Notes under the pieces: model-generated
Database searches by the model: none
What the model was told of the DNA's origin: nothing
What the model saw: only the letters and a program-made list of their open reading frames with translations
Position numbers and translations under genes: made by a program
Shown: positions 17,807-25,658 of the stretch, piece by piece
Layout of the letters: each line of letters starts with the position of its first letter
Position numbering within the stretch: the first letter of the stretch is position 1
Source: an uncultured Blautia sp.
Lineage (GTDB): Bacteria; Bacillota; Clostridia; Lachnospirales; Lachnospiraceae
Assembly: GCA_945864225.1 (NCBI GenBank)
Contig: CAMBAL010000012.1
Span: forward strand, 1 to 48,478
Reading direction: 5' to 3'
DNA: 48,478 nucleotides

Positions 17807-17814
17807 CATACATT
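17807..17814 (+). promoter_or_regulatory. Possible SigE-type -10 element for spmAB
   Basis: CATACATT matches the SigE -10 consensus CATACAMT closely. The -35 side (GGAATAAA) is only about 11 bases upstream, less than the usual 14-15, so the match is partial. In Bacillus the spmAB genes are SigE-controlled, which supports the reading. Confidence 0.3.
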
Positions 17815-17866
17815 GCTCAAAAAGGGCATAAGGTATAAAAACAGGTGTCCTGTACAGGGGAAGAAT

Positions 17867-18475
17867 ATGACGTATTTATGGAGCGGGATGATCCTGATCG
17901 GGATTGTTTATGGTGTTCTGACCGGGAATCTGGAGGCAGTGACAGAGGCTGTAATCTCTTCTTCAAAAGAAGCGGTAAATCTGTGTATCGGCATGGCGGG
18001 AATCACTGCCATGTGGACGGGAATCATGAAGATTGCGGAAACCACCGGACTGGTAGAGAAATTGTCCGGGGGACTCCGCCCGGTGCTGAAGCTTTTGTTT
18101 CCGGAACTTACAGGAGAGGTCAGGGCGTGCAGTTATATTTCCCTGAATTTTCTTTCCAATATGCTGGGGCTCGGGTGGGCTGCCACTTCATCGGGGCTGC
18201 TGGCTTTTCAGGAATTGGACAGGATTAATAGGGAAAATTGTATCCGGCTGGGTGAGACCGGGAAACGGGGAATTCCTATTGCCAGCAATGCCATGTGTAC
18301 GTTTCTGATCATCAATGTTTCTTCTCTTCAGCTGATTCCAATGAATATGATTGCATACCGGGCACAGTATGGAAGCCCGCAGCCTGCGGCCATTGCAGGT
18401 CCCGGGCTGGTGGTTACCATGATCAGTACGGCAGCCGCTGTAATATTTTGCACCATTATGAATCGGAGAAGATGA
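17867..18475 (+). CDS. spmA: Spore maturation protein A
   Basis: Polytopic membrane protein of 202 residues with a nucleoside-recognition (Gate) type domain; SpmA and SpmB are needed for normal dehydration of the spore core. Visible family segments include GMAGITAMWTGIMKIAE, NFLSNMLGLGWAATSSGL and SNAMCTFLIINVSSLQLIP. The ATG at 17867 is chosen because AGGGGAAG lies just before it; the frame opens 18 codons earlier without a membrane-type start. spmB follows after 89 bases. Confidence 0.93.
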   Translation: MTYLWSGMILIGIVYGVLTGNLEAVTEAVISSSKEAVNLCIGMAGITAMWTGIMKIAETTGLVEKLSGGLRPVLKLLFPELTGEVRACSYISLNFLSNMLGLGWAATSSGLLAFQELDRINRENCIRLGETGKRGIPIASNAMCTFLIINVSSLQLIPMNMIAYRAQYGSPQPAAIAGPGLVVTMISTAAAVIFCTIMNRRR

Positions 18476-18564
18476 CATATTTGATTTGTCTATTTTCCGA
18501 TATGCCGGTTCTTATGAGAAACAGAATATCATAAGGTATCATGAGAGTGTTTGCGGGAGAAGCT

Positions 18565-19092
18565 ATGAAGGTGATTTCCTATCTTTCCAGTCTCATGATA
18601 CCTTTTTTGCTGTTTTATGTGATTGGATACGGATTACTGTCAAAACGGGATATTTACAGAGATTTTCTGGACGGAGCCTGCGAGGGGCTTCGGACTGTGG
18701 GAAAAATTGTGCCCGCACTGATCGGACTGATGACGGGAGTAGGTGTTCTGCGCGCTTCGGGTTTTCTGGAATTTCTTGGAGGATTGATGGGAAGGGTGAC
18801 GGAATCTTTCGGATTTCCGGCAGAACTGGTACCTCTTACACTGGTAAGAATGTTTTCGTCCAGTGCGGCAACGGGGCTGCTTCTGGATATTTTTAAAGAA
18901 TTCGGGACAGATTCGCCGACGGGATTGATGGCAGGACTGATTCTTGGCGCAACAGAGAGCGTTTTTTATTGTATGAGCGTGTATTTTGGTTCAATCAAAA
19001 TACAGAAGACCAGATATACACTGCCGGGAGCTCTGATTGCGACAGTGGCAGGGGTGATTGCGGCAGTGTGGATGGTAAGATGGATGAGATAG
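18565..19092 (+). CDS. spmB: Spore maturation protein B
   Basis: Membrane partner of SpmA, about 175 residues, in spore core dehydration. Family features are the first helix MIPFLLFYVIGYGLL, then GLMTGVGVLRASG and MFSSSAATGLLLDIFKEFG. ATG at 18565 has GGGAGA nearby and fits the family's usual N-terminus; an in-frame ATG at 18541 is the alternative. The TAG stop is formed by the first bases of an inverted-repeat element (19090-19164), so the original C-terminus may have been different. Confidence 0.92.
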   Translation: MKVISYLSSLMIPFLLFYVIGYGLLSKRDIYRDFLDGACEGLRTVGKIVPALIGLMTGVGVLRASGFLEFLGGLMGRVTESFGFPAELVPLTLVRMFSSSAATGLLLDIFKEFGTDSPTGLMAGLILGATESVFYCMSVYFGSIKIQKTRYTLPGALIATVAGVIAAVWMVRWMR

Positions 19093-19164
19093 AGCGTGTT
19101 GAAAAATTCATTTCCGACATTTGTGTGCCACACTTTGCGGAAAGCAATTTTCAAACACGCTCTA
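19090..19164. repeat. 75-bp inverted-repeat element (TAGAGCGTGT family), MITE- or REP-like
   Basis: Nineteen-base ends, TAGAGCGTGTTGAAAAATT and AATTTTCAAACACGCTCTA, are inverted copies with two changes. The inside is also partly self-complementary (TTTCCG...CGGAAA and GTGTG...CACAC), so the whole element can fold as one hairpin. It overlaps the spmB stop codon. Partial copies of the same ends occur at 27393, 29866, 33212 and 43611. It carries no gene. It may double as a terminator for spmB. Confidence 0.8.
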
Positions 19165-19342
19165 GATAATGCCCGTCGGACAGGGTTATTCTGCGTCAGA
19201 GTGCTGCTGGTACATCACAAATCAAATAACAGATACATCTGATTTTGATAATACCGGAGATGCAGAAAATTTTTATACTGTCAGAAAGTCATAAAAATCA
19301 TTATGCAATTCTGGCAGACAAATTTGAACCAGATAAATTTGT
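19165..19342 (+). other. Intergenic stretch with a possible frameshifted gene remnant
   Basis: An ATG at 19169 opens a 41-codon frame ending DNTGDAENFYTVRKS-stop. One base later another frame continues as KNHYAILADKFEPDKFVQIS up to the plsC end. The two halves look like one coding tract broken by a single-base shift. There is no ribosome site and I recognise no family. It may be chance. Confidence 0.2.
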
Positions 19343-20083
19343 TCAGATAAGCTCTTTATTTTTGGTAAGCATCTCGCGGATCACATTCTGTGTGTAGATT
19401 CCGAGATGTTTTTTGTCTTCTTTATCCAGTTCGTCCGGATAGATTGGCTTACCGTATTCGACAATTACATGAGCCGGTTTGATGGTTGGGAAATGTGATT
19501 CCCAGATACCTGCTGTATTGCTCAGGGCGATTGGGATAATGGGGCATTTGCCTTTCGTGGCAATTTTGAAACTGCCTTCATGGAAAGAAAGCATGTCCAG
19601 TTCGTCTTCGCCTCTGCTCCGGGTGCCTTCCGGGAAAATACAGATGGAAATACCGTCTTTGATTTTGTCCACTGCAGCGAGGATCGTTTTCAGACCCTGC
19701 TTGATATCTTTTCGGTCCAGGAAAAGACAGTGCAGATATTTCATCCAGTTGGAAAGCAGCGGGACTTTTTCCATTTCTTTTTTGGCAACATAACCGGTGC
19801 GGATCGGGCAGCGGGTGTAAGTCAGAAGGATGTCAAAAAAGCTCCTGTGATTGCCGATGTACAGGACGGGTGTATCCTTCGGCACATTTTCTTCTCCGAT
19901 TACGGTGATGCGTGCTCCCGTCAGCCAGAGAATGAAACGAAAAACTGCCTGGATGATTCGGAGCGAGCTGATGTCCTTTTTCATGGGAGCGAATTTCCCG
20001 ATGCCCCATTCAACGATCAGAAGAGGGATGGACAGAATCAGGAAACCGACAACGGTAATGCATACTAAACAAAAACGTATCAT
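19343..20083 (-). CDS. plsC: 1-acyl-sn-glycerol-3-phosphate acyltransferase
   Basis: Adds the second acyl chain to lysophosphatidic acid to make phosphatidic acid, at the inner face of the membrane. The protein has 246 residues. An N-terminal membrane helix (VCITVVGFLILSIPLLIVEW) is followed by the acyltransferase motifs NHRSFFD (NHx4D, catalytic) and FPEGTRSR (phosphate binding). GAAAGGAA precedes the ATG, and a promoter with exact -10 and spacing lies at 20116-20144. It stands alone on the minus strand between two spore loci. Confidence 0.93.
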   Translation of the reverse strand: MIRFCLVCITVVGFLILSIPLLIVEWGIGKFAPMKKDISSLRIIQAVFRFILWLTGARITVIGEENVPKDTPVLYIGNHRSFFDILLTYTRCPIRTGYVAKKEMEKVPLLSNWMKYLHCLFLDRKDIKQGLKTILAAVDKIKDGISICIFPEGTRSRGEDELDMLSFHEGSFKIATKGKCPIIPIALSNTAGIWESHFPTIKPAHVIVEYGKPIYPDELDKEDKKHLGIYTQNVIREMLTKNKELI

Positions 20084-20115
20084 AACAAGATTCCTTTCGT
20101 GTGTATTCTTTTTTT

Positions 20116-20144
20116 ATTATACGGAAATAAAAGGCGACTTGCAA
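20116..20144 (-). promoter_or_regulatory. SigmaA promoter of plsC
   Basis: On the minus strand TTGCAA, 17 bases and TATAAT lead to the plsC ATG at 20083. The -10 is perfect, the spacing ideal. Confidence 0.65.
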
Positions 20145-20216
20145 TAAATGATTGAAAGAAATACAGGGAATAAGTTGCTGCGGATGAAGGAAAATGTCAG
20201 TGGAAAAAACGGGCAG

Positions 20217-20245
20217 TAATATCCGGCGGATCTGCCGCATAAAAT
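20217..20245 (+). promoter_or_regulatory. SigE-type sporulation promoter for the lipoprotein-sipL operon
   Basis: TAATATC (20217-20223), a 14-base spacer and CATAAAAT (20238-20245) match the SigE consensus KMATATT-N14-CATACAMT at 6 of 7 and 7 of 8 positions. It stands 31 bases before the lipoprotein ATG. SipL-type genes are expressed in the mother cell under SigE in Clostridioides difficile, so the location makes sense. Confidence 0.5.
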
Positions 20246-20275
20246 GCTTACGAAGGAACGGTTTGGGGTGGCAGT

Positions 20276-20683
20276 ATGGGGAAGAGAATCTGCCTGTTGG
20301 TACTGGCGGTGTGTGTGCTCCTGGGACTTGGCGGATGCAGGATCATCCGCATTGAGGAAGAGGAAAGAAAACCTCTGGAGTATACGATCGTGAATCAGCA
20401 GGAAATCCCGGAAGAGATTCTGTCTCTGATTGAGGAGAAAAAAGCCGGAGAGTTTCAGATGACGTATCAGAGCGGGGAAGAGATGTATCTGATCAAAGGT
20501 TATGGCCGTCAGATGAGCGGCGGTTACAGTATCCGTGTGGAAGAGCTGTCACATTCTTCCAATGGAATCTTTTTTATGACACATCTGATCGGGCCGAAGG
20601 ATGACAGCATGGCCGGTGAACCGTCCTATCCGTATATTGTTGTAAAAATGGCATACCGGGAGGAGCCGGTGGTGTTTGAATAA
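20276..20683 (+). CDS. Lipoprotein with PrcB-like C-terminal domain, probably sporulation-associated
   Basis: Predicted lipoprotein of 135 residues. The signal peptide ends in a lipobox LGGC with lipid cysteine C21. The rest includes GYGRQMSGGYSIRVEEL and SYPYIVVKM, a pattern seen in PrcB C-terminal domains; such domains occur in protease-complex subunits and in clostridial spore-locus proteins. The ATG has GGGGTGG upstream. It lies behind a SigE-like promoter and runs into sipL after a 22-base gap, so a role in the mother cell envelope during sporulation is likely. The exact function is unknown. Confidence 0.7.
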   Translation: MGKRICLLVLAVCVLLGLGGCRIIRIEEEERKPLEYTIVNQQEIPEEILSLIEEKKAGEFQMTYQSGEEMYLIKGYGRQMSGGYSIRVEELSHSSNGIFFMTHLIGPKDDSMAGEPSYPYIVVKMAYREEPVVFE

Positions 20684-20705
20684 AAAGAAGAGTGCAGGAG
20701 GGAGA

Positions 20706-22268
20706 ATGAGCATGGAGTTAAAAAAAGAAGACATTCAGATGCTTCGGGAAAAGAGCAGGGCAACCAGCCAGGTGACTTTTGATGCGGACTATAATGTTCC
20801 GGATGCAAAGCCGGATATCGGGAGGATGATCCAGAACAAGGGAGATGTGCGCATGGATGAGGTACGCCTCAGTGATGGCCATGCGTTTTTGAAGGGCAGT
20901 CTGAATGTGGATCTGCTTTATGTGGGGGATGAGGAGAAAAAAGTTTACAGTCTTTCGGCAAAATTGCCGTTGGAGGAAACTCTGAACCTGGAAAATATCG
21001 TGAGCGGGGATAAAATCTGCCTGAAGTGGGAGATTGAAGATCTGAGCGTGCATCTGATTCATTCCAGAAAAATGAACATCAAAGCAATCGTTACATTTTA
21101 TGCTGTGGTGGACGAACTGGCAGGAATCCGTCTGCCTGTGGCTCTGGATGATCCGTCGGTTTCCGTATTGAAAAAGCAGATGAGACTTCTGGATCTTGCA
21201 GTACATAAAAAAGATACCATGCGGCTGAAGGAGGAAATCTCTCTGGCTTCCAACAAACCCAATATTGCAGAGCTCCTCTGGTATCATATGGATGTGCGCG
21301 GACTGGATCTGCGTCCGGAGGAGAATCTGGTAAAAGCCAGGGGAGAACTTGCGGTATTTGTTCTTTATTCAGGAGATGATGAGGGAAATCCGCTTCAGTG
21401 GCTGGAATATTCCCTGCCGTTTTCGGGAGAAGTGGAGTGCGGAAACTGCAGTGGAAATATGATTCCGAATATGGAAGCAGCAGTGATCAATCAGGCGGTC
21501 GAGGTGAAGCCGGATGCGGACGGGGAGGAACGTGTTCTGCTTGCAGATGTGGTTCTGGAACTGGATATGAAGCTTTACCGGGAAGAAGAACATGAGATCA
21601 TCACAGATGTCTATACACCTCTGCGGGAATGTATTCCACAGGGAAAAATGGAAACACTGGAAAGTCTGCTGGTGCGTAATTTTTCCAAATGCAGGCTGTC
21701 AGACAGAATAGAGGTCAAAGAAAATCAGGGGAAAATCCTTCAGATCTGTCATAGCCAGGGAAGGGTAAAAATCGATAAGACACAGATCGTAGAGAACGGT
21801 ATTCAGGCAGAGGGGATTGTTTTCATGAAGATTCTCTACAGTGTGGGGAATGATGATATGCCGTTTTATTCCATGGAGGCGATGCTGCCGTTTACCCATG
21901 TGGTGGAAGCCCGCGGCATCACACCGGATTGTCTGTATTATCTGAAAGCCGGAATAGAACAGCTTTCCACTACAATGGCGGACAGCAATGAAATTGAGGT
22001 AAAAGCTGCGGTCAGCCTGAATGTACTGGTGATCCGGCAGGAAAAAACGATGATCATTGACCGTGTGGAAGAAAAGCCTCTGGATGTGGAAAAAATCCGC
22101 AGTATGCCGGGAATCACGGTGTATATGGTAAAACCGGAGGATACCATGTGGAACATTGCGAAGCGGTTTTACACGACAACGGAGGAAATCCGGATGCTGA
22201 ATGAACTGGAAGATGAAAACGTCAATCCCGGACAGCCGCTGCTTCTGGTGAAGAAAGTGGAAGGGTAA
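20706..22268 (+). CDS. sipL: SipL/SpoVID-like spore morphogenesis protein (DUF3794 domains plus LysM)
   Basis: Mother-cell protein expected to tie the SpoIVA coat base layer to the forespore surface. The 520-residue protein has repeated DUF3794 (SPOCS) regions, as in VTFDADYNVPDAKPDIGRM near the start and two further segments around residues 180-300 and 330-430, then a C-terminal LysM domain (YMVKPEDTMWNIAKRFYTTT, residues ~475-520). This order is that of C. difficile SipL. AGGAGGG lies 4 bases before the ATG at 20706; an ATG at 20712 is equally possible. The upstream SigE-like promoter supports the call. A long hairpin terminator follows. Confidence 0.85.
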   Translation: MSMELKKEDIQMLREKSRATSQVTFDADYNVPDAKPDIGRMIQNKGDVRMDEVRLSDGHAFLKGSLNVDLLYVGDEEKKVYSLSAKLPLEETLNLENIVSGDKICLKWEIEDLSVHLIHSRKMNIKAIVTFYAVVDELAGIRLPVALDDPSVSVLKKQMRLLDLAVHKKDTMRLKEEISLASNKPNIAELLWYHMDVRGLDLRPEENLVKARGELAVFVLYSGDDEGNPLQWLEYSLPFSGEVECGNCSGNMIPNMEAAVINQAVEVKPDADGEERVLLADVVLELDMKLYREEEHEIITDVYTPLRECIPQGKMETLESLLVRNFSKCRLSDRIEVKENQGKILQICHSQGRVKIDKTQIVENGIQAEGIVFMKILYSVGNDDMPFYSMEAMLPFTHVVEARGITPDCLYYLKAGIEQLSTTMADSNEIEVKAAVSLNVLVIRQEKTMIIDRVEEKPLDVEKIRSMPGITVYMVKPEDTMWNIAKRFYTTTEEIRMLNELEDENVNPGQPLLLVKKVEG

Positions 22269-22296
22269 GGCTGGATGTTTCATATAAAAATTTCAA

Positions 22297-22345
22297 GACT
22301 TGCAGTAAAGGTCGGATATCAGAGGCTTTTGCTGCGAGTCTTTCT
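22297..22345 (+). terminator. Terminator after sipL
   Basis: GACTTGCAGTAAAGG pairs over about 15 positions (a few G-T pairs) with the arm ending CTGCGAGTC, and is followed by TTTCTGTGTTTCT. It closes the sporulation operon before the serine hydrolase gene. Confidence 0.65.
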
Positions 22346-22484
22346 GTGTTTCTATTCTTTTTGGTGATTTGTTCTGTCTCTCTCTTTTTTTCTGAAAGGA
22401 AAGATGTTACAATAGAAAGCAAGATAACAACACTGCAGAAATGATTCATGTGCAGAAATGACAGCTGCAGGAAAGGAGACGACA

Positions 22485-24029
22485 ATGGGATATTTTGAAA
22501 TGACATCACCGGAAGCGGTCGGGATTTCATCAGAGGGAATCCGCGCTTTTTTGAAAGAAACAGAGAGGACCGGACTGGAGCTGCACCGCCTGATGATTCT
22601 GCGTCACGGGAAATGCTGTGCGAAGGTTACATGGGCTCCCTATGATGAAAACGATATGCATCCGCTGTATTCTTTCAGCAAATCTGTGACTGCGACTGCA
22701 ATCGGTTTTGCCCGTCAGGAGGGACTCCTGTCACTGGATGAAAAAATTACGGATATCTTTCCGGAAGATGTACCGGAAAATCCTTCCGAAAATCTGAAAG
22801 CCTGTACGATTCATCATCTGCTCTGTATGAGCTGCGGACATGAAACAGAAATCGGAGATCGCAGCCCACAGTGGCGTAAGAGTTTTTTTGCACATCCGTT
22901 CCTTCATGAACCGGGAACTTTTTATCAGTACAACACTCCGGGAAGTAATCTTCTGGCATCCATTGTAAGGAAAAAAACAGGGCAGCAGGTAACGGAGTAT
23001 CTTCGTCCCCGTCTGTTTGATCCGCTGGGGATGGGAGAAGTTTACTGCTTCCAGCTTCCGGATGATCTGGAGACCGAAGCCGGCGGTGGCGGTATGAAGA
23101 TGAAACTGGAAGATATGGCGAAATTTACCCAGTTTATGCTGCAGGATGGCTGGTGGGAAGGCAAACAGCTTCTGAAGGACTGGTATTATGACAATGCTCG
23201 TGTGAAACATATGGAAACAAAAGGCGACAGTGCAGGGCATGTGAAAGACTGGGCAAATGGTTACGGCTATCAGTGCTGGATGGGAAATCTGCCGGGGTCT
23301 TTCCGTGCGGACGGTGCGTTCGGACAGTTTGGCCTTGTATATCCGACTCTGGATCTCTGCATTATTACCAACTCTGCCACAGAGCAGACGCAGACGATGA
23401 TCGATGCAGTGAATGAATATCTGTTACCGTGCGTGGACCCGGAAGTACACGGTGCAGCAGAAGAAAAGGGAGAGGCGCTTTGCCTGAAAAAATCCATTCC
23501 TGTTCTGACCGGATGCAGAAATCCGATGCTGGAAGAAAAACTGAATCATTCCGTTTATACCCTTGCAGATCAGGATAAAACGTTGTCCGGAATTAAGCGT
23601 CTGGTAGGCGGTGCCGGGATTTATGTGATTCCGGATGACGGTGCTGTCACGCAGATTCGTTTTTCTTTCGAGAGAGACCAGGTGGTTCTTCACTTTACGG
23701 AAAATGGTGTGGAAAAAGATATTGCAGCGGCTCTGGACAGCAGTTTTGCTTTTTCGGTTGTGGATGAAATCCGTTATGCGGCTACCGCCAGATGGCGCAG
23801 CCTGCGCAAACTGGAAGTAGAGATCCGCCGCATGGATGCGATGAGCGGTGCAAGAATCATCTTTAGATTTGATGGAGACCGTCTGATTCCGGAAGCAGAT
23901 GAAACACTGATGACGGACGGAGGACTTGGCATGACGGAGCGCCGTATGGCAGAATTTTGTCAGACTGCCTGTCTGGAGGATGTGGCAATTGAAGTTACCG
24001 GAAACAATCCGGGGGTTGTAAAAGAATAA
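22485..24029 (+). CDS. Serine hydrolase, beta-lactamase class C / penicillin-binding-protein-like
   Basis: Protein of 514 residues with a serine-hydrolase domain in the first ~330. The nucleophile motif is S63-F-S-K66 (SFSKSVTATAIG). The expected YxN is changed to YNT in FYQYNTPGSN, so activity may be closer to an esterase or amidase than a beta-lactamase. The C-terminal ~170 residues are a beta-rich extra domain. There is no signal peptide, so it should be cytoplasmic. The start is the ATG at 22485 after GGAAAGGAG. nanE starts 19 bases after its stop, which links it to amino-sugar handling, but the substrate is unknown. Confidence 0.85.
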   Translation: MGYFEMTSPEAVGISSEGIRAFLKETERTGLELHRLMILRHGKCCAKVTWAPYDENDMHPLYSFSKSVTATAIGFARQEGLLSLDEKITDIFPEDVPENPSENLKACTIHHLLCMSCGHETEIGDRSPQWRKSFFAHPFLHEPGTFYQYNTPGSNLLASIVRKKTGQQVTEYLRPRLFDPLGMGEVYCFQLPDDLETEAGGGGMKMKLEDMAKFTQFMLQDGWWEGKQLLKDWYYDNARVKHMETKGDSAGHVKDWANGYGYQCWMGNLPGSFRADGAFGQFGLVYPTLDLCIITNSATEQTQTMIDAVNEYLLPCVDPEVHGAAEEKGEALCLKKSIPVLTGCRNPMLEEKLNHSVYTLADQDKTLSGIKRLVGGAGIYVIPDDGAVTQIRFSFERDQVVLHFTENGVEKDIAAALDSSFAFSVVDEIRYAATARWRSLRKLEVEIRRMDAMSGARIIFRFDGDRLIPEADETLMTDGGLGMTERRMAEFCQTACLEDVAIEVTGNNPGVVKE

Positions 24030-24048
24030 ACAGAACAAGGAGAAAAAA

Positions 24049-24753
24049 ATGGAGCAGATTCTGGAAGCAATCCGAAACACGATGATCGTTTCCTGTCAGG
24101 CACTTCCTGGTGAACCGCTTTACTGCGAGGAGATGTCATTGATGCCTTTTATGGCAAAGGCGGCACAGGAAGCAGGATGCAGATGTATCCGTACAAGCAG
24201 TGTCCGGGATGTTGTGGGTATCAAAGAAAAGACAGGGCTTCCCGTCATTGGTCTGATCAAACGGGTTTATGAGGGGTACGAGGGATATATCACACCAACG
24301 ATGAAAGAAGTGGATGAGCTGGTTGCTGCAAAAGCAGATATCATTGCCCTTGACTGTACCATGCGTGCCAGAGGAGACGGGATGACTATTAACGAATTTC
24401 TGAAGAAAATCCGTGAAAAATATCCTTATATTTTGCTGATGGCGGATGTTTCCACTCTGGAAGAGGGAATCAATGCATGGAAATGCGGTGTGAATCTGGT
24501 TGGAACCACATTGAGCGGATATACGGCATATTCTCCGAAGAAAGACGGACCGGATTATGAATTGGTGGAAAACCTGGTGAAAAATGTGGAAATTCCTGTC
24601 ATTGCGGAGGGAAAAATCCATTATCCTGAAGAGGCAAAGAAGATGCTGGAGTTAGGAGCCTATGCAGTAGTGGTTGGTGGAGCAATCACACGCCCGCTGG
24701 AAATCGCGCAGCGGTTTTACAGAGAGATTGCGCCCTGTGCGGTGGAACGGTAA
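24049..24753 (+). CDS. nanE: N-acetylmannosamine-6-phosphate 2-epimerase
   Basis: Converts ManNAc-6-phosphate to GlcNAc-6-phosphate in sialic acid or ManNAc breakdown. It is a TIM-barrel protein of 234 residues with family segments SCQALPGEPLY, GLIKR, DIIALDCTMRARGDG, LMADVSTLEEG, GTTLSGYT and PVIAEGKIHYPEEAKK, and a glycine-rich phosphate loop VVVGGAITRP. AAGGAG precedes the ATG. nanK follows after 4 bases and the product is the substrate of NagA (encoded at 40.9 kb). No sialic acid lyase or transporter gene is in the window. Confidence 0.95.
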   Translation: MEQILEAIRNTMIVSCQALPGEPLYCEEMSLMPFMAKAAQEAGCRCIRTSSVRDVVGIKEKTGLPVIGLIKRVYEGYEGYITPTMKEVDELVAAKADIIALDCTMRARGDGMTINEFLKKIREKYPYILLMADVSTLEEGINAWKCGVNLVGTTLSGYTAYSPKKDGPDYELVENLVKNVEIPVIAEGKIHYPEEAKKMLELGAYAVVVGGAITRPLEIAQRFYREIAPCAVER

Positions 24754-24757
24754 ACAT

Positions 24758-25648
24758 ATGAAAATACTGGTATTTGACATTGGAGGAACATTTATTAAAT
24801 ATGGCTGTTGTGTGAATCATAAACTGACAGAGATTCATGAGGTGCCCACAGAAGCAGAGAAAGGCGGTCCGCATATTCTGGAAAAAGTGATTTCTCTGAT
24901 TTCCGGACAGATGGATTATGATGCCATTGGAATCAGCACTGCCGGACAGGTAAATGCAGATGAGGGTTCCATTATTTATGCCAACAGCAATATTCCTGCT
25001 TATACAGGAACCGAAATCCGGAAAGTATTGGAGAAGCGGTTCCATGTGCCGGTGATGGCAGAAAACGATGTGAATGCTGCAGCTATGGGAGAGGCTGTGT
25101 ACGGTGCTGGAAGAGAGAAAAAAGCATTTCTGTGCCTGACTTACGGAACCGGTATCGGTGGTGCAATCGTGCAGGATCGGATGATTTATCACGGAGCAAC
25201 GTTTTCTGCTGCAGAGTTTGGGGCCATTGTCACACATGCAGAGGAAAAAATCCATGGAAAAGATTTCTTTGACGGCTGTTATGAGAAATATGCATCTGTA
25301 ACGGCTCTGGTGCAGAGAGCCATGAAATATGAGAAAGAACTGACAGACGGCAGAAAAATTTTTGAGAAACTGGATGACCCGGAAGTTTTCCGGATCGTTG
25401 ATGAATGGATTGATGAGATCATGATGGGGCTTGGCAGTCTGATTCATATTTTTAATCCGTCCTGTGTGATACTGGGAGGCGGAATTATGACCCAGCCGTT
25501 TATTACAGATCAGATCCGGCAGCGGATTTCCCGATATGTGATGCCGAACTTTGCGCACGTGGAAATCCTTCCGGCAATGCTGGGAAATAGCGCGGGTTTG
25601 CTGGGGATCAATTATCTGACCTGCGAGTATATGAAAAAACAGATATAA
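24758..25648 (+). CDS. nanK: ROK-family sugar kinase, probable N-acetylmannosamine kinase
   Basis: ATP-dependent sugar kinase of 296 residues that should supply ManNAc-6-phosphate to NanE. The ATP-binding DIGGTFIKYG opens the protein, END (MAENDVNAAAMGEA) holds the catalytic aspartate, and LTYGTGIGGAIV is the ROK signature. The zinc motif CxCGxxGC that most ROK kinases carry after the substrate-binding histidine region is absent; only one cysteine (DGCYEKY) is there. The start is the ATG at 24758, four bases after nanE. Neighbourhood supports the ManNAc assignment, but glucose or allose cannot be excluded. Confidence 0.82.
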   Translation: MKILVFDIGGTFIKYGCCVNHKLTEIHEVPTEAEKGGPHILEKVISLISGQMDYDAIGISTAGQVNADEGSIIYANSNIPAYTGTEIRKVLEKRFHVPVMAENDVNAAAMGEAVYGAGREKKAFLCLTYGTGIGGAIVQDRMIYHGATFSAAEFGAIVTHAEEKIHGKDFFDGCYEKYASVTALVQRAMKYEKELTDGRKIFEKLDDPEVFRIVDEWIDEIMMGLGSLIHIFNPSCVILGGGIMTQPFITDQIRQRISRYVMPNFAHVEILPAMLGNSAGLLGINYLTCEYMKKQI

Positions 25649-25658
25649 GGGATGATTT

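Noticed and set aside
17845-18228. Alternative frame inside spmA
   Set aside because: Gly/Arg/Cys-rich out-of-frame reading of a clear membrane protein gene.
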